From positions 1 through 64,000 of the forward strand of contig JAHHRJ010000005.1 in assembly GCA_020025885.1 (NCBI GenBank): a stretch of 64,000 nt of DNA, in the 5' to 3' direction. The position numbers and the translations under genes were made by a program. The notes under the pieces were generated by a model. The model was not told the DNA's origin, searched no databases, and saw only the letters and a program-made list of their open reading frames with translations. Shown piece after piece: positions 9,114 through 18,357 of this stretch. How positions within the stretch are numbered: position 1 is the first letter of the stretch; the number at the start of each line of letters is the position of its first letter. The stretch is from Butyricicoccus sp. GTDB lineage: Bacteria > Bacillota > Clostridia > Oscillospirales > Butyricicoccaceae.

Positions 9114-9339
9114 TATGTTGAAACAGGAAAATACTATTTTTTCATTTTGTTGTTTTTTAGAAATAAATTTTTATTGTAGAGTATCTCCGGATTTCCCAAA
9201 GAAAAATCGTATCACTTTCACAAGCGCATCGCCTCACTTTATTATTTTTTCATGTACACATAATAGAAAACAGGGAAGTTTATCAGGATTTTGAAACAGA
9301 AAAGGCTGAGGAGAGCGCTCGGACTTTGTGTATTGAAAA
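9114..9339. other. Intergenic region between ribF and rodA, nothing recognised
   Basis: AT-rich DNA between the ribF terminator and the rodA stop. I see no ORF with a ribosome site, no RNA motif and no second terminator for rodA, so the bidirectional terminator at 9073-9113 may also end the rodA transcript. Confidence 0.4.
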
Positions 9340-10470
9340 TTATTTTTGCAGCCAGCTGGGTTTTACACGCATTCGCACACCGGCGGCAACACCTAACGCG
9401 GCGTACATGGTAACAACTGAAGTGCCGCCATAGGAGAACAGCGGCAGGGTGACACCGATGACAGGAAACATGCCGAGGCACATCAGAATATTCTGAAAGG
9501 ACTGGAACATAAACATACCACCAATGCCTACGGTCAGCAAAGCGGAGAATGTGGAGCCTGCACGGAAGCTGACATAGAATAGGCGAAGCACCAGCAAAGA
9601 AAGCAGGATGATGATTGCAAGTGCGCCCACAAAGCCAAATTCCTCGCCTGCAACGGTGTAAATGAAGTCGGATTCGTTTACAGGCACTTTGCCATACTGC
9701 GTCTGCAAGCCCTGCATATAGCCAGAGCCGCTGAACTGTCCAGCCCCGATGGCAATTTTACTCTGTGCGGTCTGGTAATAATAGTCTTTGTCTTTGTATA
9801 GTTTGTCAATGGCAGGGTCAAAAAGAACCAAAATACGCGCCAAGCGATAGCCGCTTAAAAACTGGAATACGATTGGGACAGCGGCGAGTCCAAAAACCAG
9901 TCCGCCGAATACCCACTTATAAGAAATACCAGCAGCAAAAATCATAATGATAGCAATTAAAATATAACCAAGCGCAACGCCTGCATCATGCTGTGCGACC
10001 ACGATTGCAGCAAAGGGCAGCATCATATGGATACCAAGCTGAATGAGCGTCTGCCAGCGGTTAATTTCCTCAAATACGAGCATTAAGTGAGCAGCAAAGG
10101 TAATGATAAACAGAATTTTGCCGATTTCACCTGGCTGAATGGTGATCGGTCCAATAGTGATCCAGCTGCGGTTGCCGCCGTGGTTTGTGCCAAAGAAGAA
10201 CATGGAAAGCTGAAAGGCAACGTTGAATATCAGCAGGATATACCAGTATCGTTTGATGGACTCTAGGTCGATGAGCGACATGATAATAAAGACAAAAAAG
10301 CCAATAATTGTCGCAACTCCTTGTATGAGCATAAAGCGATCGTGCAGGGCATCGGTTGCGGTTGCAGAATTGACAAGCACGAGGCTGTATGCAGAACAGC
10401 AGAGTGCTAAGAACAGCAAATATAGATCAGTATTCTTAAAATAATGCGCAGTAGAGCGCAGCGGATTCAT
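9340..10470 (-). CDS. rodA: SEDS peptidoglycan polymerase, RodA-like
   Basis: A 376-residue polytopic membrane protein of the RodA/FtsW/SpoVE family, the glycosyltransferase that polymerises lipid II. The start at 10470 (MNPLRSTAHYFKN) is chosen because GGGAGG lies 8 nt upstream; the longer frame from 10545 has no such site. About ten hydrophobic segments are visible. Family signatures include the extracellular loop with VNESDFIYTVAGEEFGFVGA and the C-terminal LPLFSYGGTSVV. The isolated position, away from a division cluster, and the standard length fit RodA rather than FtsW, but SpoVE or FtsW cannot be excluded by motif reading alone. It is transcribed divergently from fhs. Confidence 0.85.
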   Translation of the reverse strand: MNPLRSTAHYFKNTDLYLLFLALCCSAYSLVLVNSATATDALHDRFMLIQGVATIIGFFVFIIMSLIDLESIKRYWYILLIFNVAFQLSMFFFGTNHGGNRSWITIGPITIQPGEIGKILFIITFAAHLMLVFEEINRWQTLIQLGIHMMLPFAAIVVAQHDAGVALGYILIAIIMIFAAGISYKWVFGGLVFGLAAVPIVFQFLSGYRLARILVLFDPAIDKLYKDKDYYYQTAQSKIAIGAGQFSGSGYMQGLQTQYGKVPVNESDFIYTVAGEEFGFVGALAIIILLSLLVLRLFYVSFRAGSTFSALLTVGIGGMFMFQSFQNILMCLGMFPVIGVTLPLFSYGGTSVVTMYAALGVAAGVRMRVKPSWLQK

Positions 10471-10618
10471 AAAAACGACCTCCCATTTTCTGGAAAACAT
10501 GCAATCTTTTTTTATGATATTGATAAAATTCATAAAAGGATGCAACTTATGATACCATAATTTCGGTAGAAAAGCGAGGATAAAATGTGCTGGATTTATT
10601 TTTTATTGATCCGTTCTA

Positions 10619-10627
10619 TGGTAAAAT
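10619..10627 (+). promoter_or_regulatory. Extended -10 promoter candidate for fhs
   Basis: TGG-TAAAAT is an extended -10 element 60 nt before the fhs start. No good -35 hexamer lies 17 bp upstream. Confidence 0.35.
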
Positions 10628-10687
10628 AACGACAAGTGGTTCTTTATGCCGATACCACCACACATGGACACATGGAGGAGATCACCA

Positions 10688-12358
10688 ATGATGACAGACA
10701 TTGAAATCGCACAGAATTGCCAAATGCAGCCCATAACAGACATTGCTGAGAAAGCAGGAATTTCACCCGATGAGCTGGAACTCTATGGAAAGTACAAAGC
10801 AAAGTTGTCCGCTGAAACATGGAAGCGTCTGGAAAGTCAGCCGGACGGTAAGCTGGTTTTGGTGACTGCCATCAATCCGACACCAGCAGGAGAAGGCAAG
10901 ACAACAACGACAGTAGGACTGGGACAGGCAATGGCGCATCTTGGTCAAAAAGCGATGATTGCGCTGCGTGAACCTTCACTGGGTCCGGTTTTTGGTATTA
11001 AGGGCGGTGCAGCTGGCGGCGGCTATGCACAGGTCGTGCCGATGGAAGACATCAATCTGCATTTTACAGGTGATATGCACGCGATCACCGCAGCAAACAA
11101 CCTCCTCTGCGCAATGGTGGACAACCATTTGCAGCAGGGCAATGAGCTCTTCATTGATCCGCGCCGCATCCTGTTTACTCGTGTGCTCGATATGAATGAC
11201 CGTGCACTGCGTAATATCACGATCGGTTTGGGCGGCAAGATTAATGGCGTGCCGCGTGAAGATCACTTTATGATTACAGTTGCCTCTGAGGTCATGGCGA
11301 TCTTGTGTCTTGCACAGAATATCACAGACCTCAAACAGCGACTTGGCAATATCTTGGTGGCATATCGTTATGATGGTACACCCGTTTATGCACGTGAGCT
11401 GGGTGCAGATGGTGCGATGACTGCACTCTTGAAGGATGCCATCAAGCCAAACCTTGTGCAGACTTTGGAAGGCACCCCTTGCCTCATGCACGGCGGTCCA
11501 TTTGCCAACATTGCACATGGATGCAACAGCGTACAGGCAACCAAAATGGCACTGAAATTGGCAGATATTGCGATTACAGAGGCTGGATTCGGCGCAGATC
11601 TTGGCGCAGAGAAGTTCTTCGATATTAAGTGCCGCGCGGCTGGACTGACACCTGCATGTGTGGTGTTGGTTGCAACCGTGCGTGCACTCAAGTATAACGG
11701 CGGCATTGCCAAGGCAGACCTCAACAAGCAGGATGTCCAGGCACTGGAACGCGGCATTGTAAATCTGGATGCACATATTGAAAATATTCAGAAATTTGGT
11801 GTACCAGTTGTGGTAGCAATCAATGCGTTCCCAACCGATACAGAAGAAGAGATGGAAGTCATCCGTGCACATTGTGAGGAAAAGGGCGTGCGTGTGGCGC
11901 TGTCTGAGGTATTTGCCAAGGGTGGTGCAGGCGGTACAGCACTTGCGCAGCAGGTTCTGGATGTATTGGAAGAAAACACAGCTGATTTCCAGCCCATCTA
12001 TACACTCGAGCAGCCACTTGTAGATAAGATCCGTGCGATCGCAACCAAAATTTATGGTGCGGCAGAGGTGAACATTCTGCCAGCAGCACAAAAGGAGCTT
12101 GCAAGCATCACAGAAATGGGGTATGGAGATCTACCGATTTGCATGGCAAAGACACAATATTCCCTGTCTGATGATGCATCCCAGCTTGGTCGTCCCAAGG
12201 ACTTTAGCATTACAGTACGCACAGCGCGACTGTCAGCAGGTGCGGGATTTGTGGTATGTGAGACGGGCGCGATCATGACGATGCCAGGACTTCCTAAGAA
12301 GCCAGCTGCACTTTCCATTGATGTGGATGTAGACGGAAAAATTACAGGTCTGTTTTAA
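10688..12358 (+). CDS. fhs: Formate-tetrahydrofolate ligase
   Basis: A 556-residue ATP-dependent enzyme that joins formate to tetrahydrofolate, the entry to the methyl branch of the Wood-Ljungdahl pathway and a source of 10-formyl-THF for purines. The start at 10688 is preceded by GGAGGAGATCACCA; an adjacent ATG at 10691 is an equally good alternative, while the longer frame from 10646 has no site. The P-loop is [19 protein letters not shown] near residue 65. Other conserved stretches are [20 protein letters not shown], the DINLHFTGD loop and [12 protein letters not shown]. The length is normal for the family. Confidence 0.97.
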   Translation: MMTDIEIAQNCQMQPITDIAEKAGISPDELELYGKYKAKLSAETWKRLESQPDGKLVLVTAINPTPAGEGKTTTTVGLGQAMAHLGQKAMIALREPSLGPVFGIKGGAAGGGYAQVVPMEDINLHFTGDMHAITAANNLLCAMVDNHLQQGNELFIDPRRILFTRVLDMNDRALRNITIGLGGKINGVPREDHFMITVASEVMAILCLAQNITDLKQRLGNILVAYRYDGTPVYARELGADGAMTALLKDAIKPNLVQTLEGTPCLMHGGPFANIAHGCNSVQATKMALKLADIAITEAGFGADLGAEKFFDIKCRAAGLTPACVVLVATVRALKYNGGIAKADLNKQDVQALERGIVNLDAHIENIQKFGVPVVVAINAFPTDTEEEMEVIRAHCEEKGVRVALSEVFAKGGAGGTALAQQVLDVLEENTADFQPIYTLEQPLVDKIRAIATKIYGAAEVNILPAAQKELASITEMGYGDLPICMAKTQYSLSDDASQLGRPKDFSITVRTARLSAGAGFVVCETGAIMTMPGLPKKPAALSIDVDVDGKITGLF

Positions 12359-12369
12359 ATCTTTGCTTC

Positions 12370-12400
12370 AAAGCTCCTCTGATTAAGAGGAGCTTTTTAT
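12370..12400 (+). terminator. Terminator after fhs
   Basis: Stem AAAGCTCCTCT / AGAGGAGCTTT around GATTA, then TTAT. It starts 11 bases after the fhs stop. Confidence 0.88.
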
Positions 12401-12455
12401 AACGATCTGCGATAAAAATTTTTGACGTTTTATGCTGAAACATATCAGTTATATG

Positions 12456-12464
12456 TGTTATAAT
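12456..12464 (+). promoter_or_regulatory. Extended -10 promoter candidate for the FtsA-like gene
   Basis: TGT-TATAAT is a consensus extended -10. A TTGACG at 12422 is too far upstream (31 bp) to be its -35. Confidence 0.5.
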
Positions 12465-12533
12465 AGGGATAAACGAAACGATACAAAAGGTATAGCAGTG
12501 CATGAAGCTGTACGGCTTGCAGGAGGAATGAGT

Positions 12534-14636
12534 ATGACGGAAAACCAAGAGCTTATTTTTGCTCTGGATATTGGTACACGCAGCGTTATTGGCGTTGTGG
12601 GATATGCAGAAAAGAATGGTCTGCATGTGCTTGCGATCGAGCGGGAGGATCATGGCACACGTGCCATGATTGATGGACAGATCCAAGATATTGGTCTGGT
12701 TGCCAGCGCGGCGGCAGCAGTGCGTGAACGCTTGGAAAAGAAAGTCGGACAACCACTGCACGCGGTCTGCGTTGCGGCAGCAGGACGTTCGCTGAAAACG
12801 CAGCGTGCAGAATATGAAATAATACTCCCAGATAGCCAGAGTATTGACAGTGACCTGATTGCACGGCTGGAAACGGGAGCGATCAATCGTGCAGAACAGG
12901 CTTTTGATGAAAATGGAGATGAAAGTGACCGCCTGTATTATCTGGTCGGCTATTCCGTGACCGGATATGAGCTCGATCATTATCCAATGAGCACTTTGCT
13001 CGATCACCGCGGTCAGCAGCTCAAAGCGTCAGTGATCGCAACATTCCTGCCAAGTGAGGTCGTAGAGAGCTTGTGCACAGCGATGCGCAAGGCAGGTTTG
13101 GAAGTTGCAAGTCTCACATTAGAGCCAATTGCGGCGATGAATTTGATCATCCCAGCACAGCTGCGTTTGCTCAACTTGGCGCTGGTTGATATCGGCGCAG
13201 GCACTTCGGATATTGCCGTTTCACAGGATGGCAGTGTAATTGGATATACGATGGCAACGGTAGCCGGTGATGAGATCACAGAGACTTTGATGAAGCAGTA
13301 TCTCTTGGATTTTGATACGGCAGAGCAGGTCAAACTGGCGATCAGCGCAGGGGAAGAAATCACTTTCTGCGATATCTTGGGAATCGAACACTGTATGTCT
13401 TCGGAAGAAGTCGCGAAAGCGACTGAGCAGGCAGCACGTGTCTTGAGTCAGGAGATCTGTGCGGGTGTACGTATCTTGAACGGGAAAGCACCTTCTGCGC
13501 TGTTCCTTGTGGGCGGCGGTAGCCAGCTTGCCAAGCTGCGCGAATATGTGGAGCAGGAAATGGAGATGGAGCCGTCTCGTGTTGCTGTGGGAAGCGCGAA
13601 TCTGCGCAATTTGGTCTGGACAGAAGAAGCGTATGACCTCAAAAGCCCGGATTTAGCGACGCCTTTGGGGATCGCGCTTTCCGCAGCGCAGCAGCTCACA
13701 GGAAGCGGTTTGCAGATCCTCATCAATGGACGCCGCGCAAATCTGTTCCGCAGTGAGCGTTTGAGCGTGCGTGATGTGCTCATGATGAATGGATACCGCT
13801 ATCGTGACTTCATTGGACGCTCAGGACGTAGTGTTGCATTTACACTCGATGGAGAGCGGCGCGTGATCCGTGGCACACAGTCAATTCCAGCAGAACTGAT
13901 GCGGAACGGAGAAACAGCCAATCTGTCTGACTTTGTACATGCAGGGGATAACATTTCTTTTGTTCCGGCTGTTGCAGGTCACGATGCCATTGTGGTCTTG
14001 CGTGATTTGATCCCCGAGCTTTCGAATGAGATCGTCTGGGTGGAAGATAAGCAGATGTACATTGGTTTGGTCGCACGTGTCAATGGCGAATTCGTTCCAA
14101 ATGATACCGTGATTGTCAGCGGCGATGAAGTGGAAACATTTCAGGTACAGACGCTGGATGATTTCGTTTCAGTGTATGAGCTCGAAACCCCTGTGATGCG
14201 CAATGGAAAGGTTTGCTCGGGTGAAATGCTGCTGGAGCCGGAAGATCATATCGTATGCGGAGAAATTGCAGTATCTCATGGGAAACTGGAAGAAAATTGG
14301 CATGAAATGGGAACAAATAGTACTGAAAATTCGTCAAAAGCAATGCAGGGGGAAGAAAGCGCGGAACAGGTCAGTGTATCTGCTGCTCAGCAGGCTGAGG
14401 CAAATCCACAGACCTTACATGTGGTGCTCAATGATCAGTCGCTGGAACTGCCGCTCACAGCACAGCGTCCGGTATATCACCTGATGGATCTGCTGGAGCA
14501 TACCAATATTGATTTCCAAAATTTGACACAAGAGGTCTGCTTGGAGATCAATGGACAGGAGGCTTCCTTCCAGCAGCGTCTCTATGTGGGTGATCACGTA
14601 CATATCTATGAAAGACCGCGAGAAACAGGATTTTGA
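12534..14636 (+). CDS. FtsA-like actin-fold protein with a long C-terminal extension
   Basis: A 700-residue protein; bona fide FtsA is about 420. The ATG at 12534 is 7 nt after AGGAGG, whereas the ATG at 12528 is too close. Residues 1 to about 385 carry the FtsA/actin ATPase core: phosphate-1 loop LDIGTRSVIGVVG, phosphate-2 loop DIGAGTSDIAV and adenosine loop LVGGGSQLAKL. The last ~310 residues are an extension with no FtsA counterpart that I know of. It has strand-rich segments and a possible beta-grasp (TGS/ThiS-like) tail starting near PVYHLMDLLEH. A canonical C-terminal membrane-binding amphipathic helix is not evident; the protein ends IYERPRETGF. It may be a divergent FtsA paralog or a PilM-like adaptor. 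Its stop precedes the SLH gene by 29 bases, suggesting a shared transcript. Confidence 0.7.
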   Translation: MTENQELIFALDIGTRSVIGVVGYAEKNGLHVLAIEREDHGTRAMIDGQIQDIGLVASAAAAVRERLEKKVGQPLHAVCVAAAGRSLKTQRAEYEIILPDSQSIDSDLIARLETGAINRAEQAFDENGDESDRLYYLVGYSVTGYELDHYPMSTLLDHRGQQLKASVIATFLPSEVVESLCTAMRKAGLEVASLTLEPIAAMNLIIPAQLRLLNLALVDIGAGTSDIAVSQDGSVIGYTMATVAGDEITETLMKQYLLDFDTAEQVKLAISAGEEITFCDILGIEHCMSSEEVAKATEQAARVLSQEICAGVRILNGKAPSALFLVGGGSQLAKLREYVEQEMEMEPSRVAVGSANLRNLVWTEEAYDLKSPDLATPLGIALSAAQQLTGSGLQILINGRRANLFRSERLSVRDVLMMNGYRYRDFIGRSGRSVAFTLDGERRVIRGTQSIPAELMRNGETANLSDFVHAGDNISFVPAVAGHDAIVVLRDLIPELSNEIVWVEDKQMYIGLVARVNGEFVPNDTVIVSGDEVETFQVQTLDDFVSVYELETPVMRNGKVCSGEMLLEPEDHIVCGEIAVSHGKLEENWHEMGTNSTENSSKAMQGEESAEQVSVSAAQQAEANPQTLHVVLNDQSLELPLTAQRPVYHLMDLLEHTNIDFQNLTQEVCLEINGQEASFQQRLYVGDHVHIYERPRETGF

Positions 14637-14665
14637 TACATACAGAAGAAAGGAAGTGCATACAA

Positions 14666-16519
14666 ATGCGCAGAGCAATCAGTGGGCTGTTGATGGCAGT
14701 GCTGTTGCTGGGACAGATTCCACAAGCACAAGCTGCGTCTAAGTACAGGATCGATGTCTATGTGGACAAAGAGGAACAAGCAGTTATCCAAGAAGTGAAG
14801 CCAAGCCGTGTAGAATCGGGCAAGGATAGTAAAATCGTTTTCGAGCTGAAAAACAATCATGCGTTGAAGGAAATCAAGATCGAGGATCGTGAAGAGGATG
14901 AAACCTATTATGTGAACAAGGATGGCGATGAGATCGCGCTATCTGGTCATACAAGCTGTGAACTTGAAGTTCATAAACGCAAGGTCACTCTCTGGATGTA
15001 TTCGGTTGAATCGGATTATCGTGTCACACTATATGCAGACAAGATCACTGATGAAAATGCTGGGGGATCGGATCAGGGCAATAATGAGGATGTGTACCTT
15101 TCCTTGTCTGCGGGACGAGGTCTTGATATGCGATCAGATAAGGGAACAAGACCAGAACTGGGAGATACGGTCAATGTTACCATCCGACCAGATCCAGGAT
15201 ACAGTGTGGGAACGGTTACGGTGACCATCGGAGACAAGAGCGCATCAGCAGAACCTTCCGAAAATGTAATTCGCATTGACGGACAGCCATATTATCTTTC
15301 GAGCGATCGCGATGGAAGCCGTGTGCTGATCATCCGCAACATGGGTCGCAGTATGAAAATCAAGGCAGATTCCATCAAAGGTGGAGACTATTCGAATGGA
15401 AATGGAAACAACGGTCTGCCGCACTATACCATTTTGGCAAACGGTGATGTTGGTGTAAGTGTGATTCCAAGCGGAACCAATGTATCACAGGGCAGTATGG
15501 TTAGTTTCCGAATGAGTCCGCAATCCGGATATACGCTACAAAGCATTACACTGAAGATCGGAACAGAAAGCAAGACATTTTCTCCAAGTGCGACACAGGT
15601 CAACATCGGCGGACAAACTTATACACTTAGCAAAGAAGGTAAGGACGTTATCTTATTTGTAACAAATGTAGGCAGCAGCGTTTCTGTGAGTGCATCCTCT
15701 CAGAAGGCATATATACCACCAACGCCGCCAAAACCAGTAACCCCACCGACTCCACCAACACCAACCAAGCCGGTCGTTCCGCAGAAACCAACTGTGCCGC
15801 AGAAACCGACTCCACCAAGTAAGCCGGTCACTCCTCCGACACCAACAAAACCAACACCCCCGACCCCACCCAAGCCGACAACACCACCGCAAAGACCATC
15901 GATCCCAGTGCAGGCAAAGGAAAACTCCTTTAATCCAGCGGATAAAAAGGCGTTTTTGCAAGGCAACGGCAATGGTACAATCACACCGGAAGCGGCAATT
16001 ACACGTGCGGAAGCCTCCGCGATTTTGGATCGTTTGATCGCATACGGAAATCCAAGCAAGGTACAGTCAAGTTTTCAGGATGTCAAGCCATCCGATTGGT
16101 TTGCAGCGGCTGTTGGAAGATTGGAAAAGATCGGTGCGTATGAAGTTGAAAAAAATGGGAATTTCCGTCCAAATGACAAAATTACACGTGGTGAACTGAT
16201 TCATTGGATCGGACAGATCGATGGAGGCAAAACAACTGTGCCATGCACCTACACAGATGTGAGTCCGGATAATGTATACTATATGGCGATTGCATACGGT
16301 ACGCAGCAAGGATGGATCAATGGATATGCGGATGGAACATTTCGTCCGGGTGCACCCATTACACGTGCGGAAGCCGCCCATATGGTGCTTCGGATCATGG
16401 GATGGCAGCCGGATGAAGCTGCGATTGCTGGCACAGGGCAGGTTTTTTCTGATATGAATCCAAAGTATTGGGCGTACAATCAGGTGACAGCAGCAGCGCG
16501 TGGGTTATACCGCGCCTGA
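14666..16519 (+). CDS. Secreted S-layer-homology (SLH) domain protein
   Basis: A 617-residue exported protein. The start at 14666 follows AAAGGAAGTG and gives a clear signal peptide (MRRAISGLLMAVLLL, cleavage probably after QAQA). Two related beta-rich modules follow (roughly 145-235 and 250-345; each has SAGRG/SVIPSG, then GYSVGTVTVTIG or GYTLQSITLKIG and ends near VLIIRNMG/VILFVTNVG). A Pro/Thr/Lys-rich linker lies at about 350-415. Three SLH motifs then occupy about 420-595 (TRAEASAILDRL, NDKITRGELIHWIG, APITRAEAAHMVLRIMG). SLH domains bind pyruvylated secondary wall polymer, so the protein should sit on the cell wall. What the N-terminal modules bind is unknown. Confidence 0.85.
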   Translation: MRRAISGLLMAVLLLGQIPQAQAASKYRIDVYVDKEEQAVIQEVKPSRVESGKDSKIVFELKNNHALKEIKIEDREEDETYYVNKDGDEIALSGHTSCELEVHKRKVTLWMYSVESDYRVTLYADKITDENAGGSDQGNNEDVYLSLSAGRGLDMRSDKGTRPELGDTVNVTIRPDPGYSVGTVTVTIGDKSASAEPSENVIRIDGQPYYLSSDRDGSRVLIIRNMGRSMKIKADSIKGGDYSNGNGNNGLPHYTILANGDVGVSVIPSGTNVSQGSMVSFRMSPQSGYTLQSITLKIGTESKTFSPSATQVNIGGQTYTLSKEGKDVILFVTNVGSSVSVSASSQKAYIPPTPPKPVTPPTPPTPTKPVVPQKPTVPQKPTPPSKPVTPPTPTKPTPPTPPKPTTPPQRPSIPVQAKENSFNPADKKAFLQGNGNGTITPEAAITRAEASAILDRLIAYGNPSKVQSSFQDVKPSDWFAAAVGRLEKIGAYEVEKNGNFRPNDKITRGELIHWIGQIDGGKTTVPCTYTDVSPDNVYYMAIAYGTQQGWINGYADGTFRPGAPITRAEAAHMVLRIMGWQPDEAAIAGTGQVFSDMNPKYWAYNQVTAAARGLYRA

Positions 16520-16587
16520 CTGAATCAAGAACTGAGTTAGACTCATAAAATAAATATTTAAATTCTTTATAAGAATTTATATCAAAT

Positions 16588-16632
16588 AAAAAAGATGAGC
16601 ATTGCATACATATCGCAGTGCTCATCTTTTTT
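16588..16632 (+). terminator. Terminator after the SLH protein gene
   Basis: Long stem AAAAAAGATGAGCA / TGCTCATCTTTTTT with flanking A- and T-runs. It separates the SLH gene from the flagellar operon. Confidence 0.88.
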
Positions 16633-17109
16633 AAAAATATATAGAATAGACAGCTATAATAAATTGGAATATATATAGAAAATATACAGAAATATGCAAA
16701 AAAGTATACGGTAAATGTTGTTAAAGTTGGAAATCGTGTTTCATATTGTTTCCGAAACAAACAAAGAAAATTACAGAAATAATAGAAAAAGTTGAAAAAA
16801 TGCTGGATATTTGGACAGAATAGAAAATATACAGAAAATTCATTATAATATAAGTATTTTCTCTAGACAAAAGCACCTTTATGAAGTAAAATAATAAAAG
16901 ATTACGGGGTATTATGTCATATCATGCCGGAGTGGAGTTTGACCAAACGAACAGCGTTGTATTTTGAAGGTGTATGATATGCTTTTACATAGCCTTTATA
17001 GAATGTGGGAGAGTGTACGACCTTTATATATGAAATATATCATAGAATATTCGGATGTTCTTTTTTGATGTATATTGTAAAAAAATAGGGAACCAAGGAG
17101 GTTTTAGAA
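16633..17109 (+). promoter_or_regulatory. AT-rich leader region of the flagellar operon
   Basis: A 477-base non-coding stretch before flgB. It holds an 18-bp direct repeat (ATAGAAAATATACAGAAA) at 16675-16692 and 16820-16837, a partial third copy near 16771, and TATAAT boxes at 16655 and 16844 without convincing -35 hexamers. An inverted repeat CATATCAT/ATGATATG lies at 16918-16925 and 16974-16981. I find no sigma-28 -10 box (GCCGATAT) and no recognisable c-di-GMP riboswitch core. It probably contains the sigma-A promoter and control sites of the operon. Confidence 0.4.
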
Positions 17110-17502
17110 TTGTCTTTTCTTACATCAAATACCATGCTACTTACCCAAAAAACAATGGATTACCTTTGGAAAAAACAGAGCGTCATTGCAGACAACGTCA
17201 CAAATGCCGAGACACCAGGCTATAAGACAAAATATGTCACATTTGAGCAGGAACTGCGGAGCAGACTGGAAAAAGCAAGTGAGTTGGGCGAACGTGGTAT
17301 GCGTACAGCAATGCGTGAAGGAATTTTGGGTAGCAACATTGAGACACATCGCGCAGAAAATGAAACAACACGTTTAGATGGCAATGGCGTGAATGTGACA
17401 GAACAAAATATCGAATTATCTCGCACATACATTCAGTATCAGCTGACAACACGCGCATTTGCTGAAGAAATGACCCGACTGCGTGCAGCAATCCGTGGTT
17501 GA
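17110..17502 (+). CDS. flgB: Flagellar basal-body rod protein FlgB
   Basis: A 130-residue proximal rod protein of the flagellar basal body, exported through the flagellar type III gate. A TTG start at 17110 is used, 8 nt after a strong AAGGAGG. The N-terminal rod signature includes MDYLWKKQSVIADNVTNAETPGYK, and the C-terminus has the helical TRAFAEEMTRLRAAI. It is the first gene of the large flagellar operon, the same place it holds in Bacillus and Clostridium, and flgC follows after 38 bases. Confidence 0.93.
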   Translation: MSFLTSNTMLLTQKTMDYLWKKQSVIADNVTNAETPGYKTKYVTFEQELRSRLEKASELGERGMRTAMREGILGSNIETHRAENETTRLDGNGVNVTEQNIELSRTYIQYQLTTRAFAEEMTRLRAAIRG

Positions 17503-17540
17503 TTTGTGTGGTTATTTTTTGATTTTGGAGGGAAACGGAT

Positions 17541-17999
17541 ATGGCATTTTTAAGTTCTATGAGCATCGTTGGCTCAGGATTAACTGCACAACAGATTCGC
17601 TTGGATGTGATTTCTGAGAATGTGACCAGCATGCATACAGCGCGCACTGAAAACGGTGGACCGTATCGGCGTAAGATGGTTGTGTTTGAGGAACAGGGTG
17701 GACGTCAAACGTTTCAGGAGGCACTCGCACGTGCAGCTGGACGCACATTGACACCGAACAACAATGAGGGTGGTGTGCGCGTTACCCAAATCATTGAAGA
17801 TACAAGTGATTTCAAGCAGATCTATGATCCTACACATCCAGACGCGGATGAGAATGGTTATGTGCTGCTTCCGAATGTAGACTTGGTCAAGGAGACAGTT
17901 GATGCAATGGCTGCGCAGCAAGCATACACCGCGAATGTAACTGTATTCAATGCGATCAAGGGTATGGCAACTTCGGCGTTAGAGATCGGAAAAGGTTAA
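17541..17999 (+). CDS. flgC: Flagellar basal-body rod protein FlgC
   Basis: A 152-residue rod protein. GGAGGG lies 10 nt before the ATG. The N-terminal signature is SIVGSGLTAQQIRLDVISENV (read in two parts), and the C-terminal stretch NVDLVKETVDAMAAQQAYTAN is the typical FlgC ending. The length is normal. It lies between flgB and fliE in the standard order. Confidence 0.95.
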   Translation: MAFLSSMSIVGSGLTAQQIRLDVISENVTSMHTARTENGGPYRRKMVVFEEQGGRQTFQEALARAAGRTLTPNNNEGGVRVTQIIEDTSDFKQIYDPTHPDADENGYVLLPNVDLVKETVDAMAAQQAYTANVTVFNAIKGMATSALEIGKG

Positions 18000-18018
18000 T
18001 TAAAGGAGAAATTAAGAA

Positions 18019-18324
18019 ATGTTTATTACACCTATGGTTCCGGTGCGTTCAGCTGCGGAACTTTCTGCGCCTAAGCAGACACAACAGCCCCAGCAGGCAG
18101 CAGGCGGAATGTTTGCAGATATTTTTCATCAGGCGATCAACAATGTCAAAGAAACAGAAAGCGCGCTTGCACGCACGCAGTATCAGCTCGCAACAGGTCA
18201 GCTCGATGATATCCATACGCTGACGATTGGGCTGAGCAAAGCAGCAGCAGCAGGCGAACTCGTGATCCAGCTGCGCAACAAGGCGATGGAATCTTACAAC
18301 GAACTGATGAGAATCAATCTGTAA
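18019..18324 (+). CDS. fliE: Hook-basal body complex protein FliE
   Basis: A 101-residue protein that joins the MS ring to the rod. AAAGGAG precedes the ATG. After a Gln/Pro-rich N-terminus it shows FHQAINNVKETESA, then GQLDDIHTLTIGLSKAAAA and the C-terminal VIQLRNKAMESYNELMRINL, matching the family. It lies between flgC and fliF. Confidence 0.94.
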   Translation: MFITPMVPVRSAAELSAPKQTQQPQQAAGGMFADIFHQAINNVKETESALARTQYQLATGQLDDIHTLTIGLSKAAAAGELVIQLRNKAMESYNELMRINL

Positions 18325-18357
18325 CTATAACTGCTCAAAAATAAGGGAGGGAACGCG

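Noticed and set aside
10976..12091. 371-codon open frame antisense to fhs
   Set aside because: It lies within fhs, with Cys/His-rich shadow composition and no family resemblance.
16900..17060. c-di-GMP riboswitch before flgB
   Set aside because: The leader is structured, but I could not find the conserved GEMM core or its tetraloop-receptor elements.
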